This document shows, in pieces, positions 55,476-64,000 of a stretch of 64,000 nt of DNA. Numbering within the stretch: the stretch's first letter is position 1; each line of letters opens with the position of its first letter. Source of the stretch: Hyphomonadaceae bacterium (GTDB lineage Bacteria; Pseudomonadota; Alphaproteobacteria; Caulobacterales; Hyphomonadaceae); the NCBI GenBank assembly GCA_024742355.1, contig JANSYM010000009.1:62001-126000 (forward strand). Reading direction: 5' to 3'. The notes below the pieces were generated by a model. That model was given only the letters and a program-made list of their open reading frames with translations. It was not told the DNA's origin and did not search any database. The position numbers were made by a program, and so were the translations under genes.

Positions 55476-56744
55476 ATGAAACTCGCCCGTTTTCTCCCGC
55501 TCGCTTGCCTGCCACTATGGTTCGGCGCCAGCGTCGCTGCGGCGCAGGACTGTCTTTCATTGAACAATGCCCTGGCCCTGAGCCAGCAGCAGGATCCGTC
55601 CATTGGTGCGGCTGGCGCCCAGGTGGTTGGCGCAGAAGCGCGCCTGACCGGTGTGAAATCTGACTGGCGGCCGCAAATTTCGGCCTTTGCCCAGTCCAAT
55701 GATGGACCAACCGGGTTGGGCGATGGGCGCACCAATAATCAGGTCGGGATCAGCGTCTCGCAGAGATTGTATGATTTTGGCCGCGGGCGGCTGGAGCAGG
55801 AGAGTGCAAAGGCCCGTGTCGCCCAGGCAGATTTCCGCCTGGACGGCGTCAGGAATGATGTTGCGACAATGACGGCGGGCACGTTCCTGTCCGTGCTGCG
55901 CGCATCGGAACGGGTCGAAGCTGCGCGTAAGCGACAGGCCTATCTCGCGGACTTGGTAGGGGGCCTCGAAAGCCGGCTTAAGGCGAACGCGATCACGGCG
56001 GCGGAAAAGAATCGGATCGAAGCAGAGTTTGCGCTCGCCGAGTCGGATGTCATCCAGGAAGAGCTGGCGCTCGCGGCGGCGCAATCTGATCTCAGGATCC
56101 TGACCGGAAGCGCCTTGCAGAATTGCGAAATGCTGGCCCAGTTTGACGGGTTCATTGACGCACGGTTGCCCTCGACTTTGCTCGAGATTGTCGACCGCGC
56201 CGTCGCCACGCATCCGGAGATTCTGGCGACCCAGTCAGAGCAAACCGCGCTTCAGGCAGACCTGAGAGTGGCATCGCGCTTCCGGGCGCCAGTGGTCGAG
56301 CTGCAAGGCGTGGCTGCGATCGCCAACGAAGATTTCGATGTGAAAAGCGAGACCGAAACGCGGATTGGCATCAATGTCACGGCGCCGCTGTTCGGGTTTG
56401 GCCGGCACGCCTCGCGCAAGCAGGAGGCGGCGGCCAATCTGCAAGTTGCCAGGCTGAGCATGGATCGATTGCGCCGGGATATCGAACAACAGATCACGCT
56501 GGTCTGGAAACGGGCGGTTGCGTACGAGGCGCTGGCACAGTCGCAAGCCGCCGCGCGCGACAGTCACCGCGCTGAAGCGCATGCGCTATTGCGCGAGTTC
56601 GAAAACGGGTTGCGCCCGTATCAGGACGTGCTGCAGGCCGAGGCGGGTGTGCAGAATGCAATCCTTCAGGAAATCGAGGCCCGATACCTGGAGCGCGAAC
56701 AAAGACTGCGCCTGGTCTCCATGATCAATGCCCTGTCGCGTTAG
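55476..56744 (+). CDS. TolC-family outer-membrane channel of the type I secretion system
   Basis: Outer-membrane efflux protein of 422 residues with a signal peptide (LPLACLPLWFGASVAAAQD). The duplicated TolC-like helical repeats appear as DWRPQISAFAQS and later ASRFRAPVVELQGV, with GISVSQRLYDFGRG and GINVTAPLFGFGRHASR as the paired strand/helix transitions. I chose the ATG at 55476, 7 bases after AAGGAG; the longer frame lies in the fusion-protein gene. Completes the tripartite exporter. Confidence 0.94.
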   Translation: MKLARFLPLACLPLWFGASVAAAQDCLSLNNALALSQQQDPSIGAAGAQVVGAEARLTGVKSDWRPQISAFAQSNDGPTGLGDGRTNNQVGISVSQRLYDFGRGRLEQESAKARVAQADFRLDGVRNDVATMTAGTFLSVLRASERVEAARKRQAYLADLVGGLESRLKANAITAAEKNRIEAEFALAESDVIQEELALAAAQSDLRILTGSALQNCEMLAQFDGFIDARLPSTLLEIVDRAVATHPEILATQSEQTALQADLRVASRFRAPVVELQGVAAIANEDFDVKSETETRIGINVTAPLFGFGRHASRKQEAAANLQVARLSMDRLRRDIEQQITLVWKRAVAYEALAQSQAAARDSHRAEAHALLREFENGLRPYQDVLQAEAGVQNAILQEIEARYLEREQRLRLVSMINALSR

Positions 56745-57128
56745 GTCGAAACAGAAAGTCTGCACCGCGCACGATAGAGGTCAGACGTGTAAGACGCGCC
56801 ACACGTCCTGACCAATCCTCATCACATTCACAGCTCGAGCGGAATCGAGACGTTCGGAGAATGACGCACGCGACTTTCTGCCCTTTTTCAACGTGTGGCG
56901 GAAACACACTCGCGCACATGCAGAGGTGACAGAGGGCGGCATGGAGTCGGTTGTCTTGATCAGGAATGCGAGGTCGCCGCGATCGAAAGGGATCGCGGCG
57001 ATGACCGCCCACGTCCAGCCGCAGTCCAGGCCGTATCCCCGCCATTTTCGCTCCGCCCGGTGCGTTGACACCGCACAGCAAACACCAATCGCCATCCCCG
57101 CAACAGAGACACAATAAGAGAAGTCAAA
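56745..57128. other. Leader region of the giant adhesin gene
   Basis: 384 bases between the TolC gene and the adhesin start, with no supported gene. It holds a perfect 10-bp hairpin, CGCCGCGATC with GATCGCGGCG and a 6-base loop (56975-57000), not followed by T residues, so it is not a terminator. AGAGAAG lies 5-11 bases before the adhesin ATG. I see no clear terminator for the secretion operon, so read-through into the adhesin is possible. Confidence 0.6.
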
Positions 57129-60100
57129 ATGAAAAAGTCTAACAAAACCATCGCTCGCAAATCCCTCGGGCGCGTTGAGATTTCGACCATTGCTGCACTC
57201 GGATTATTGGGGGTCGGCGTTGAGGCGGCTGCGCAAAGCGCGACGGACAATCCGCTCGACAGCATTGACGGCGTCACGGGTTACGAGATCCTGCCGAATG
57301 ACTCGCTGCTGATCACGCTGGAGTCCGGCGAGACACTGACGCTCGCCGCGGATGCTTATGTCATCGTCGGCGAACAGGTCTTCCTGCGCGAAGACGGTGC
57401 AGCAATCCTGCAGGCCGCGCTGGCGGGCGGTGTGGATGCCGCACTGCTGCTCGGTGGAGCGTTTGCGGGCCTGAGCGGTGTGATCGCAGCCACCGATGAT
57501 GGCGGCGATGATGGCGCGACGCCGCCCTCGGACACCACGCCCCCCTCGTTCACGTCGGATGCGACTGCCTCAACTGCAGAGAATGTCAGCACCGACACGG
57601 TGGTCTATGACGCCAATGCGACCGACGCCAACACCATCACCTATTCGCTCTCCGGGGCCGACGCTGATTTCTTCGAAATCGACAGCGATACCGGGGAAGT
57701 GACCTTCATCGACTCGCCGGACTTTGAGGCCGAGGCGGACGCGAACGGCGACAATGTCTTCGAGATTACGATCACCGCCTCGGATGGTACCAATTCATCC
57801 TCGCTTGATGTCGCGATCACGCTCACAGATCTCGACGATGAGGCCCCGGTCATCACCTCTGAGGCCTCGGCCACGGTGGTGGAAAACCCCGCTGACGGGC
57901 AGGTCGTGTACACCGCCACCGCGACCGATGTGGACAGCGAAACCGTCACTTTCAGCCTGGCCGGCGCCGATGCGGACCTGTTCGAGATCGATGCAAGTTC
58001 GGGCGAGGTCAGTTTTGTCGGCTCGCCGGACTATGATGATGCGGGCGATGCGGACGGCGACAATGTCTATGAGATTCAGATCGTCGCCTCGGACGGCACC
58101 AATTCCAGCACCCAGACCGTCGAGATCACGGTGACCGACGTCAATGATGAAGCGCCGGTCTTTACTTCGGCGACCAGCGCGACCGCTGTCCCTGAAGACG
58201 AGACCGACACCATCTATACGGCCAAGGTCTCCGACCTCGATACGGACCTCGACTCGATCACCTATCGCCTCGCCGACAGTGGTGACAGCCAGTATGTCAA
58301 TATCGACCCGGACACCGGCGCGGTGACGCTGGGCAGCCTGATCGATCATGAAAATCCGTTGGATGACGGCAAGGACAATTCCTACACGACCGAGATCATC
58401 GCCTCGGATGGTAGCAATGAAACCACGCACACGGTCACAATCGAGATCGCTGATGTGGCGGATGAGGGTCCGGTGTTCACCTCGGGTGCGACGGCCAGTG
58501 TTGAGGAAGCCAGCACAAACACCAATTACATACCCCACGCAACGCCTGATCTGGCGGGATCGACGGTAACTTACGCAATCACGGGCGGTGCCGATGGGGC
58601 GCTGTTCGAACTGGACGACGATTCAGGCATGTTAACACTGGTGTTCGGGAAAAATCATGAAAGACCGATCGACGCTGCCGACCCGGCCACCGGCGCCATT
58701 GCGGGCGATAATGTCTATGAAGTCGAGATCACCGCCACTGATGAAGATGGCAATCAGACCAGCCGGCTCGTCAATGTTACCGTTACCGACATCACTGAGA
58801 CGGCGCCGAGTTTCACCAGCGGGACGGCGATCAGCGTCGATGAGAATGAGTCCGATACTGGCTACATCGCCAATGCTGTTCCGGACGTGGAAAGCCTGGA
58901 CGTCACCTATGCGCTCACCGGCGGCGCTGATGAGGCGCAGTTCAAGATTGACAGCGAGACCGGCAAGCTGAGTTTTGCCGACGGGTTCACACCGGATTAT
59001 GAAAGCCCCGGCGACGGCGGTGGATCGTCTGCGGTCGACAATGTCTATGAAGTTGAAATCACCGCGACAGACGAGGATGGCGCCAAGTCGACCCAGCTCG
59101 TGCACGTCACGGTGAATGATGTCGACGACGAAGCACCGGTCTTCACCTCAAGCACCAATCCGTCAGCTGTCCCGGAAGACGAGACGGACGTGGTCTATGT
59201 TGCCGAAGCCACAGATCCGGACAGCGACGATGGCGATATCACCTATGCGCTCGCGGATGGCGGCGACAATCAGTTCTTCAACATCGATGCGGATACCGGC
59301 CAGGTCACCCTGCGCGCGACCATCGATCATGACACCGCCAATGATGCCGATGGCGATCACGTCTATGACATCCAGATCATCGCATCGGACGGCACCAATT
59401 CGTCGACGCATGATGTCGCGATCACCATCACCGATGCGGCTGACGAGGACCCGGTTTTCACAACCGGCACGACGGCCAGTGTCGATGAAGGCAAGACAAT
59501 TACCGACTATATGCCTGAGGCGATCCCGGACGTGGATGGCACGCCGGTCACTTACAAGATTGTCGGCGGCGCGCACGGCCACCTGTTCGACATCGACGAT
59601 ACGACGGGCAAACTGGTGTTCAAAGACACGCCGGATTTTGAAGCCCCGTTTGAAGGATATGCGACGACGCACAACGCGTATTATGTGATTGGTGACACGG
59701 GCCCGGACTTTCTGGATTTCGAGGGCGGGCTGATCGAAGACGAAGATGGCGATGGATATCTTGACCCCGGCGAAGCCGTCACCATCACGTCGGCCCGGGG
59801 AACGATTACGTCTCATTCTTTTGTCGGTACGGTGGAGATTGACGGGCATACGTTTGTCGCAACGACCTCAGGTGCGTCCGGAAATCCCGCAGACGGTGAA
59901 GAACTGATCTTCTGGGTGCCGTTCGGTGTCGATCCGGACACGATCAATTTTCCGGACGTTGATGATCTGAGAGCGCTGCTAAACTCCGACGCCTTCTCGG
60001 ATGAAGCCTTTTCAATCCGGCCCGACAATCAATACGAAGTCACCATCGAGGCCTCTGACGACACTAATACGAGCACGCAGACGGTCACCGTCACGGTCAA

Positions 60101-63100
60101 TGATGTCGATGAAGACGCACCGGTCTTTTCCAATACGGAGACTGATGTCAGCGTCGCCGAGAATACCGATTCCAGCACGGTTGTGTTCAACGCCAATGCG
60201 ACCGATCCAAACGGACCGGACGCTGATATCAAATATTCGCTCTCCGGCGACGATGCGGACGCGTTCGACATTAACGAGGACACCGGCGTGGTCACGTTCA
60301 AGGACACGCTTCCCGCGCCGGATCATGAAGCCCCCGCCGATGCGGATCAGAATGGTGAGTACAAGATCACCATCACCGCGACCGACAGCGAGAACAAGTC
60401 CACCGACCTCGCCGTCACCATCACGATTGATGATGTCAGCGAAACGGGCCCCGCATTCACCTCTGCGACCACCGTCAGCGTCAACGAGAACGAGACCGAA
60501 ACCGGCTACACGCCGCAGGCGACGCCGGACGTGGATGGTGCCGATGTCAAATACAAGGTTTTCGGCGGCGCGCACGGTCACCTGTTCGATATTGATCCGA
60601 ACACCGGCGAACTGGTGTTCATAAACGCGCCGGATCACGAGGCGTTTACCGTCGGGGTTCGGTCACACGGTTTCTTCGTCATCTCTAGCGCAGATGGCTC
60701 TGCATCGTCTTTCCAACCATATCCGGAGCTAATTTCTGAGGGGCGCTGGACTACGATCGGCGTCGATGATGGTTGGTTGGAGCCGGGCGAGGGTATGTCA
60801 TTTAACGGTCACGATTACGGCGATACTTATGCCGGAACGGTGACGATTGCCGGCGTGACGCTCATTGTTTCCAACGATGATATCGGGGGATATAACGTGT
60901 ATGTCCCCGCAGGCATTGATCCAGACTCGATCACTTTCCCGGACGATTTCTCCGAACTGACCCTCTCAACCGACCCGTACCAGCTTCCGGTGAGCAATGA
61001 GTTTGAGGTCACCATCCAGGCCTTTGACGGCACCAATACCAGCACGCATACGGTCTACGTTACCGTCAATGATGTCAGTGATAACGCCCCGACCTTCGCC
61101 TCAGACTTCGCGGTGGGTAGCGTGGATGAAAACGAGACCGCGACCGACTATACAGCGACCGCGACGCCGGATGTCGACGGTGCAGAGGTGACCTATTCGA
61201 TTGTTAGCGGCGCGCATCGGCACTTGTTCGACATTAATGAGACCACCGGCGAGGTGTCTTTCAAGACCGCCCCGGACCACGAAGCGCCCACCCATGCCTG
61301 GCGCGCAGGGACGTATGCGTTCTGGTCAAACGGTGACATCGCCGGAACCCCCGATTTTGCGGGGAGCTATACCGAATCGCTCCTCATCACAGAATCCGTA
61401 TTCGTAAATGACGAAGACTGGGACGGTGTGCTCGAGGTCGGTGACGTGATCTTCATTGGTGGTGGCAATTCCGAATATGAGTTTTACGGCACCCTGGAGA
61501 ATAACGGTCATACGCTGATCGTGGCGCGCAAGCAGACAGCGAATGGTGCGGAATTCGTCATTTACGGGCCTGAAGGGTCAAACCCCGGCGACCTGTCGGG
61601 CCTGTTCCTCAATGACGTGGACCAGAGCCCGTTCAGCCTCAGCACGACCAATGAATACCAGATTGTCGTCAAGGCCGAAGAAGGGAACAAGGCGAGCTAC
61701 CAGACGGTCACCATCTCCGTCGAAGACACGGCTGAGGACGGCCCTGTCTTCACAGAGACCACGGTCAGCGTGAATGAGGGCGAGCAGGAGACCGGCTACA
61801 CCCCCGTCGCAACGCCAGATCTCTATGGGTCTACGGTGACCTACAAAATTACCGGCGGCGCCGATGCGGCGCGGTTCACGTTTGATAGTGCTGGGCAGCT
61901 GGTCTTCGTCGACACGTTTACCCCGGATCACGAAAATCCAGGCGATGCGCCAGCGGCCGGCGAAACCGAGGGCAACAATGTCTATGAAGTCGAACTCACC
62001 GCCCGGGATGAGGATGGCAACGAGACGACCCAGACCGTGCTGGTCACGGTCAATGACACACCCGACGAAGACCCCGTATTCACCTCTGAACCGACGGTCA
62101 GTGTCGATGAAAACAAGGTGGGCGTGTTCCACACTGTCGAAGCTATCCCGGATGTGCCCGGGACCCAGGTCAAATACGACCTGAACGGGCCGCATCAGGA
62201 CCTGTTCCAGCTGGGTGAGGAATCAGGCGAATTGCAGTTCGTAACCCCGCCGGATTACGAAAACCGACCGCTTGAGTACATCGCGCTAGCATTTGCGAGA
62301 TACAATGCAAATGGCGGAGATCTGCCTATCGCTGGCGACGAAAACCCGGCCGCGATCGCCGAGGATCCTAGCGCGCCGTCCGCGAACGGTATCCTAACCC
62401 CCGGCGAAAGTGTTCTGGTCGACGGTTCTGCTGGATTTACCTATGTCGGGACCGTGAACATTGACGGTCATACGATGATTGTCACGCGCCTGGAAATCGA
62501 TGGTTCGCTTTTCATCTGGTCGCCGACCGGTGTCGAAGTTGACCCTGACATATTCCCGGAAACGTTCTCCCTGCTGGACGTCACGCAAGAGGATTACCAG
62601 CTCGAGCCAATCGATGCCTATTACGTGACCATTGAGGCCGAGGACGGCTATGAGTCGAGCGCGCAAGAGCTCGTTATCACGCTCAATAACACCGCCGATG
62701 AGGGCCCGACTTTCAACTCGGGCACGACAGCCAACCTGGATGAGAATGAGACCGAAACCGGCTACACCCCGGCGGCCGATCCGGACGTGGCAGGATCGGA
62801 GGTGACCTATGAAATCACCGGCGGCGCGGACGAGGCGCTGTTCGATCTCGATGCAGATGGCCAGCTGGTCTTCGTCAGCGCTCCGGATCACGAGACGCCG
62901 GGCGATGTGGCCGGCAGCACTGGTGCCCGCGACAATGTCTATGAGGTCGAAATCACCGCCACGGATGAGGATGGCAATGAGACGGTCCAGACCATAGAAG
63001 TGACGGTCAATGACATCGCCGACGAGGATCCGGACTTCTCCTCCGACGCGACTGTCTCGGTTTCTGAAGGCGAGACCGAGACCGGCTACACCGCCGATGC

Positions 63101-64000
63101 GACCCCGGATATTCCTGGCGCGCCGATCACCTATGCGATCACGGGCGGCGCGGATATCGGCTTGTTCGACATCAATGCGAGCACGGGCAAGGTGACCTTC
63201 CTGAATCCCCCCGTTTTCGACGCGAATGATGCCAGCAACAACACTTATGAAATCATCGTCACCGCGACGGAAAAGAACGGCGAATCCGCCACTCAGACCG
63301 TCAGTATCACGGTGACCGAGGATCCGGGCGTCGACCTCGGCGACCTGGCCACAACTGCCGGCGTGACGCTGCTGGGCGATGCGGACAATGCATTGGCGGG
63401 TCGGTCCGTCTCGAATGCAGGCGATGTGAACGGCGATGGCATCGATGATGTGATCATCGGCGCGCCCGAACAATCAGTGCCGGGCGACGGCAATGATCGG
63501 CCCGGTATGGCGTATGTGGTCTATGGCGGGCAGGATCTGGAGCAGATCGATCTCGACAACCTGTCCCCGGATCAAGGTTTCATCGTTCAGGGCGAGACGC
63601 AAGGTGATTATCTGGGCATTTCGGTTGCAGCCGCTGGCGATGTGAATGGCGACGGCTATGATGATGTCATCATTGGCGCGACAGGCGCGAACTTTGGAGA
63701 CGGTGCGGCCTATATTATCTATGGCGGACCGACCCTCAGTTCGGACAATCTGATCGACGTTGCGACCATGACCGCGAGCCAGGGCGTAACACTCGATGGC
63801 GCCATTTTCAAAAGCGAGCTTGGTTTTTCCGTGTCCTCGGCCGGCGATGTGAACGGCGACGGCATTGATGATCTCATTATCGGAACGACCTCAGGAGATC
63901 AGACTTATGTCATCTATGGCGGGCAGGACTTCGCTACGATCGATTTGGGGGCGTTGACGTCCGATCAAGGCTTCGAGATCGCGGGTGACTCCGTCTATTC
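57129..64000 (+). CDS. Giant type I-secreted adhesin with cadherin-like and FG-GAP repeats, 3' end beyond window
   Basis: Open frame of at least 2290 residues with no stop before the edge. Residues 1-45 have a hydrophobic segment (ISTIAALGLLGVGVEAAAQ) that may be a signal or membrane element. Residues 45-135 (VTGYEILPNDSLLITLESGET and onward) resemble the N-terminal prefix of BapA/LapA-type adhesins. Residues 138-2063 form fourteen cadherin-like repeats, each ending in VTVNDVxDEAPVF-like linkers with calcium motifs. After 2075, FG-GAP propeller blades start (DVNGDGIDDVIIG). Four cadherin repeats are interrupted by a related domain. The protein is very acidic. The adjacent PrtD/HlyD/TolC genes are its likely exporter. 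A C-terminal secretion signal must lie beyond the window. Confidence 0.92.
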   Translation, partial: MKKSNKTIARKSLGRVEISTIAALGLLGVGVEAAAQSATDNPLDSIDGVTGYEILPNDSLLITLESGETLTLAADAYVIVGEQVFLREDGAAILQAALAGGVDAALLLGGAFAGLSGVIAATDDGGDDGATPPSDTTPPSFTSDATASTAENVSTDTVVYDANATDANTITYSLSGADADFFEIDSDTGEVTFIDSPDFEAEADANGDNVFEITITASDGTNSSSLDVAITLTDLDDEAPVITSEASATVVENPADGQVVYTATATDVDSETVTFSLAGADADLFEIDASSGEVSFVGSPDYDDAGDADGDNVYEIQIVASDGTNSSTQTVEITVTDVNDEAPVFTSATSATAVPEDETDTIYTAKVSDLDTDLDSITYRLADSGDSQYVNIDPDTGAVTLGSLIDHENPLDDGKDNSYTTEIIASDGSNETTHTVTIEIADVADEGPVFTSGATASVEEASTNTNYIPHATPDLAGSTVTYAITGGADGALFELDDDSGMLTLVFGKNHERPIDAADPATGAIAGDNVYEVEITATDEDGNQTSRLVNVTVTDITETAPSFTSGTAISVDENESDTGYIANAVPDVESLDVTYALTGGADEAQFKIDSETGKLSFADGFTPDYESPGDGGGSSAVDNVYEVEITATDEDGAKSTQLVHVTVNDVDDEAPVFTSSTNPSAVPEDETDVVYVAEATDPDSDDGDITYALADGGDNQFFNIDADTGQVTLRATIDHDTANDADGDHVYDIQIIASDGTNSSTHDVAITITDAADEDPVFTTGTTASVDEGKTITDYMPEAIPDVDGTPVTYKIVGGAHGHLFDIDDTTGKLVFKDTPDFEAPFEGYATTHNAYYVIGDTGPDFLDFEGGLIEDEDGDGYLDPGEAVTITSARGTITSHSFVGTVEIDGHTFVATTSGASGNPADGEELIFWVPFGVDPDTINFPDVDDLRALLNSDAFSDEAFSIRPDNQYEVTIEASDDTNTSTQTVTVTVNDVDEDAPVFSNTETDVSVAENTDSSTVVFNANATDPNGPDADIKYSLSGDDADAFDINEDTGVVTFKDTLPAPDHEAPADADQNGEYKITITATDSENKSTDLAVTITIDDVSETGPAFTSATTVSVNENETETGYTPQATPDVDGADVKYKVFGGAHGHLFDIDPNTGELVFINAPDHEAFTVGVRSHGFFVISSADGSASSFQPYPELISEGRWTTIGVDDGWLEPGEGMSFNGHDYGDTYAGTVTIAGVTLIVSNDDIGGYNVYVPAGIDPDSITFPDDFSELTLSTDPYQLPVSNEFEVTIQAFDGTNTSTHTVYVTVNDVSDNAPTFASDFAVGSVDENETATDYTATATPDVDGAEVTYSIVSGAHRHLFDINETTGEVSFKTAPDHEAPTHAWRAGTYAFWSNGDIAGTPDFAGSYTESLLITESVFVNDEDWDGVLEVGDVIFIGGGNSEYEFYGTLENNGHTLIVARKQTANGAEFVIYGPEGSNPGDLSGLFLNDVDQSPFSLSTTNEYQIVVKAEEGNKASYQTVTISVEDTAEDGPVFTETTVSVNEGEQETGYTPVATPDLYGSTVTYKITGGADAARFTFDSAGQLVFVDTFTPDHENPGDAPAAGETEGNNVYEVELTARDEDGNETTQTVLVTVNDTPDEDPVFTSEPTVSVDENKVGVFHTVEAIPDVPGTQVKYDLNGPHQDLFQLGEESGELQFVTPPDYENRPLEYIALAFARYNANGGDLPIAGDENPAAIAEDPSAPSANGILTPGESVLVDGSAGFTYVGTVNIDGHTMIVTRLEIDGSLFIWSPTGVEVDPDIFPETFSLLDVTQEDYQLEPIDAYYVTIEAEDGYESSAQELVITLNNTADEGPTFNSGTTANLDENETETGYTPAADPDVAGSEVTYEITGGADEALFDLDADGQLVFVSAPDHETPGDVAGSTGARDNVYEVEITATDEDGNETVQTIEVTVNDIADEDPDFSSDATVSVSEGETETGYTADATPDIPGAPITYAITGGADIGLFDINASTGKVTFLNPPVFDANDASNNTYEIIVTATEKNGESATQTVSITVTEDPGVDLGDLATTAGVTLLGDADNALAGRSVSNAGDVNGDGIDDVIIGAPEQSVPGDGNDRPGMAYVVYGGQDLEQIDLDNLSPDQGFIVQGETQGDYLGISVAAAGDVNGDGYDDVIIGATGANFGDGAAYIIYGGPTLSSDNLIDVATMTASQGVTLDGAIFKSELGFSVSSAGDVNGDGIDDLIIGTTSGDQTYVIYGGQDFATIDLGALTSDQGFEIAGDSVY
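59649..60020 (+). other. Inserted domain in cadherin repeat 7
   Basis: About 125 residues between the PDFEAP turn and the QYEVTIEASD strand. It contains DEDGDGYLDPGE (calcium-loop like), FVGTVEIDGHTF, and FWVPFGVDPDTINFPD. It replaces the short ADxDGDN loop found in ordinary repeats. Confidence 0.65.
60645..60995 (+). other. Inserted domain in cadherin repeat 9
   Basis: About 117 residues after PDHEA and before NEFEVTIQAFD. Shared core: DGWLEPGE, YAGTVTIAGVTLIV, VYVPAGIDPDSITFPDDFSEL and STDPYQL. It is clearly related to the insert in repeat 7. Confidence 0.65.
61290..61649 (+). other. Inserted domain in cadherin repeat 10
   Basis: About 120 residues after PDHEAP and before NEYQIVVKAEE. Shared core: NDEDWDGVLEVGD, FYGTLENNGHTLIV and VIYGPEGSNPGDL. 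More divergent than the others in its second half. Confidence 0.6.
62271..62615 (+). other. Inserted domain in cadherin repeat 12
   Basis: About 115 residues after PDYENRP and before AYYVTIEAEDG. Shared core: NGILTPGESVLV, YVGTVNIDGHTMIV, LFIWSPTGVEVDPDIFPETFS and DYQLEP. Same insertion point as in repeats 7, 9 and 10. Confidence 0.65.
63354..64000 (+). repeat. FG-GAP (integrin beta-propeller-like) repeats at adhesin 3' side
   Basis: Three blades are visible, each with the calcium loop DVNGDGxDDxIIG (starting near 63426, 63639 and 63849) followed by AYVVYGG or equivalent. The third is followed by a new blade at the edge. This domain probably gives a compact adhesive or calcium-binding propeller beyond the cadherin stalk. 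Confidence 0.88.

Larger units (their letters stand above)
57540..63320 (+). repeat. Fourteen tandem cadherin-like repeats in the adhesin
   Basis: Each unit opens with xPxFTS, continues SVxEN...GYTxxATPDVxG..VTY.I.GGA...LFDID..TG.L.F...PDxE.P and closes with NVYEVEITATDEDGN..TQTVxVTVNDxxDE. Approximate first bases of xPxF: 57540, 57843, 58152, 58464, 58806, 59139, 59445, 60117, 60447, 61086, 61740, 62070, 62703, 63024. Asp, Glu and Asn at the linkers suggest calcium binding. Normal units are about 101-114 residues; units 7, 9, 10 and 12 are about 210-225 because of an inserted domain. Confidence 0.85.

Noticed and set aside
57540-63320. Possible CRISPR or DNA-level tandem array
   Set aside because: Unit size of about 300-670 bases and protein-level conservation show repeats of a coding sequence, not short spaced repeats.
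57795-63473. Several long minus-strand and alternate plus-strand frames within the adhesin gene
   Set aside because: Repeat-driven base bias keeps other frames open; they are Arg/Thr- or Val/Ile-rich and repeat in step with the cadherin units.

Overview
The window reads as a chromosomal segment of an alphaproteobacterium of the Caulobacterales/Hyphomonadaceae type. This is inferred from GcrA, GapR, MmcB, a UrcA-family protein, a SAM-II riboswitch before metA, a fused cysNC, a two-gene egtB-egtD ergothioneine operon, TonB-dependent uptake and a GAAC-N7-GAAC SOS box. GC is high, genes are tightly packed, many neighbours overlap by 1-4 bases, and I see no rRNA, tRNA, IS element or CRISPR array.

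Layout. 1-6.3 kb: a Baeyer-Villiger monooxygenase (cut by the left edge) diverges from a P450. Facing the P450 is a minus-strand group of GNAT, acyl-CoA dehydrogenase, GNAT and metA, with metA under a promoter plus SAM-II riboswitch. 6.6-15.7 kb: a UrcA protein, a serine hydrolase, a crotonase and quinone-reductase-like pair, the cysD-cysNC sulfate activation operon, an ABC-F ATPase and an ABC-2 permease. 15.7-24.7 kb: gcrA behind two DnaA-box-like sites, a lipoprotein, a porin, the egtB-egtD-SDR operon, thpR, a DUF2853 protein, an aldo/keto reductase and a BI-1 protein. 24.7-33.9 kb: a GT87-like membrane protein, SOS-boxed mmcB followed by a small protein with a clamp-binding-like tail, msrB, gapR, an SDR, then the conserved proA-nadD-rsfS-rlmH block. 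A short asparaginase-like gene sits inside that block, and an oppositely oriented phage-type adenine methyltransferase plus PD-(D/E)XK nuclease pair interrupts it. 33.9-50 kb: trkH, then the division and cell wall (dcw) cluster mraZ-rsmH-ftsL-ftsI-murE-(unknown ORF where murF is expected)-mraY-murD-ftsW-murG-murC-murB, with three extra small genes interspersed. 50-64 kb: a TonB-dependent receptor, then a three-gene type I secretion system followed by its likely substrate, a giant adhesin that runs off the right edge.

Themes. Cell-cycle control recurs (gcrA, gapR, MraZ repeats and GANTC sites before mraZ). Sulfur metabolism recurs too (metA, cysD/cysNC, egtBD, msrB). The most unusual items are: (1) four cadherin-like repeats of the giant adhesin, each split at the same place by a related domain of about 115-125 residues; (2) the methyltransferase/nuclease cassette between rlmH and rsfS; (3) loss of murF from the dcw cluster and its replacement by an unrecognised translationally coupled ORF; (4) rsfS lacking any ATG, GTG or TTG start in frame.
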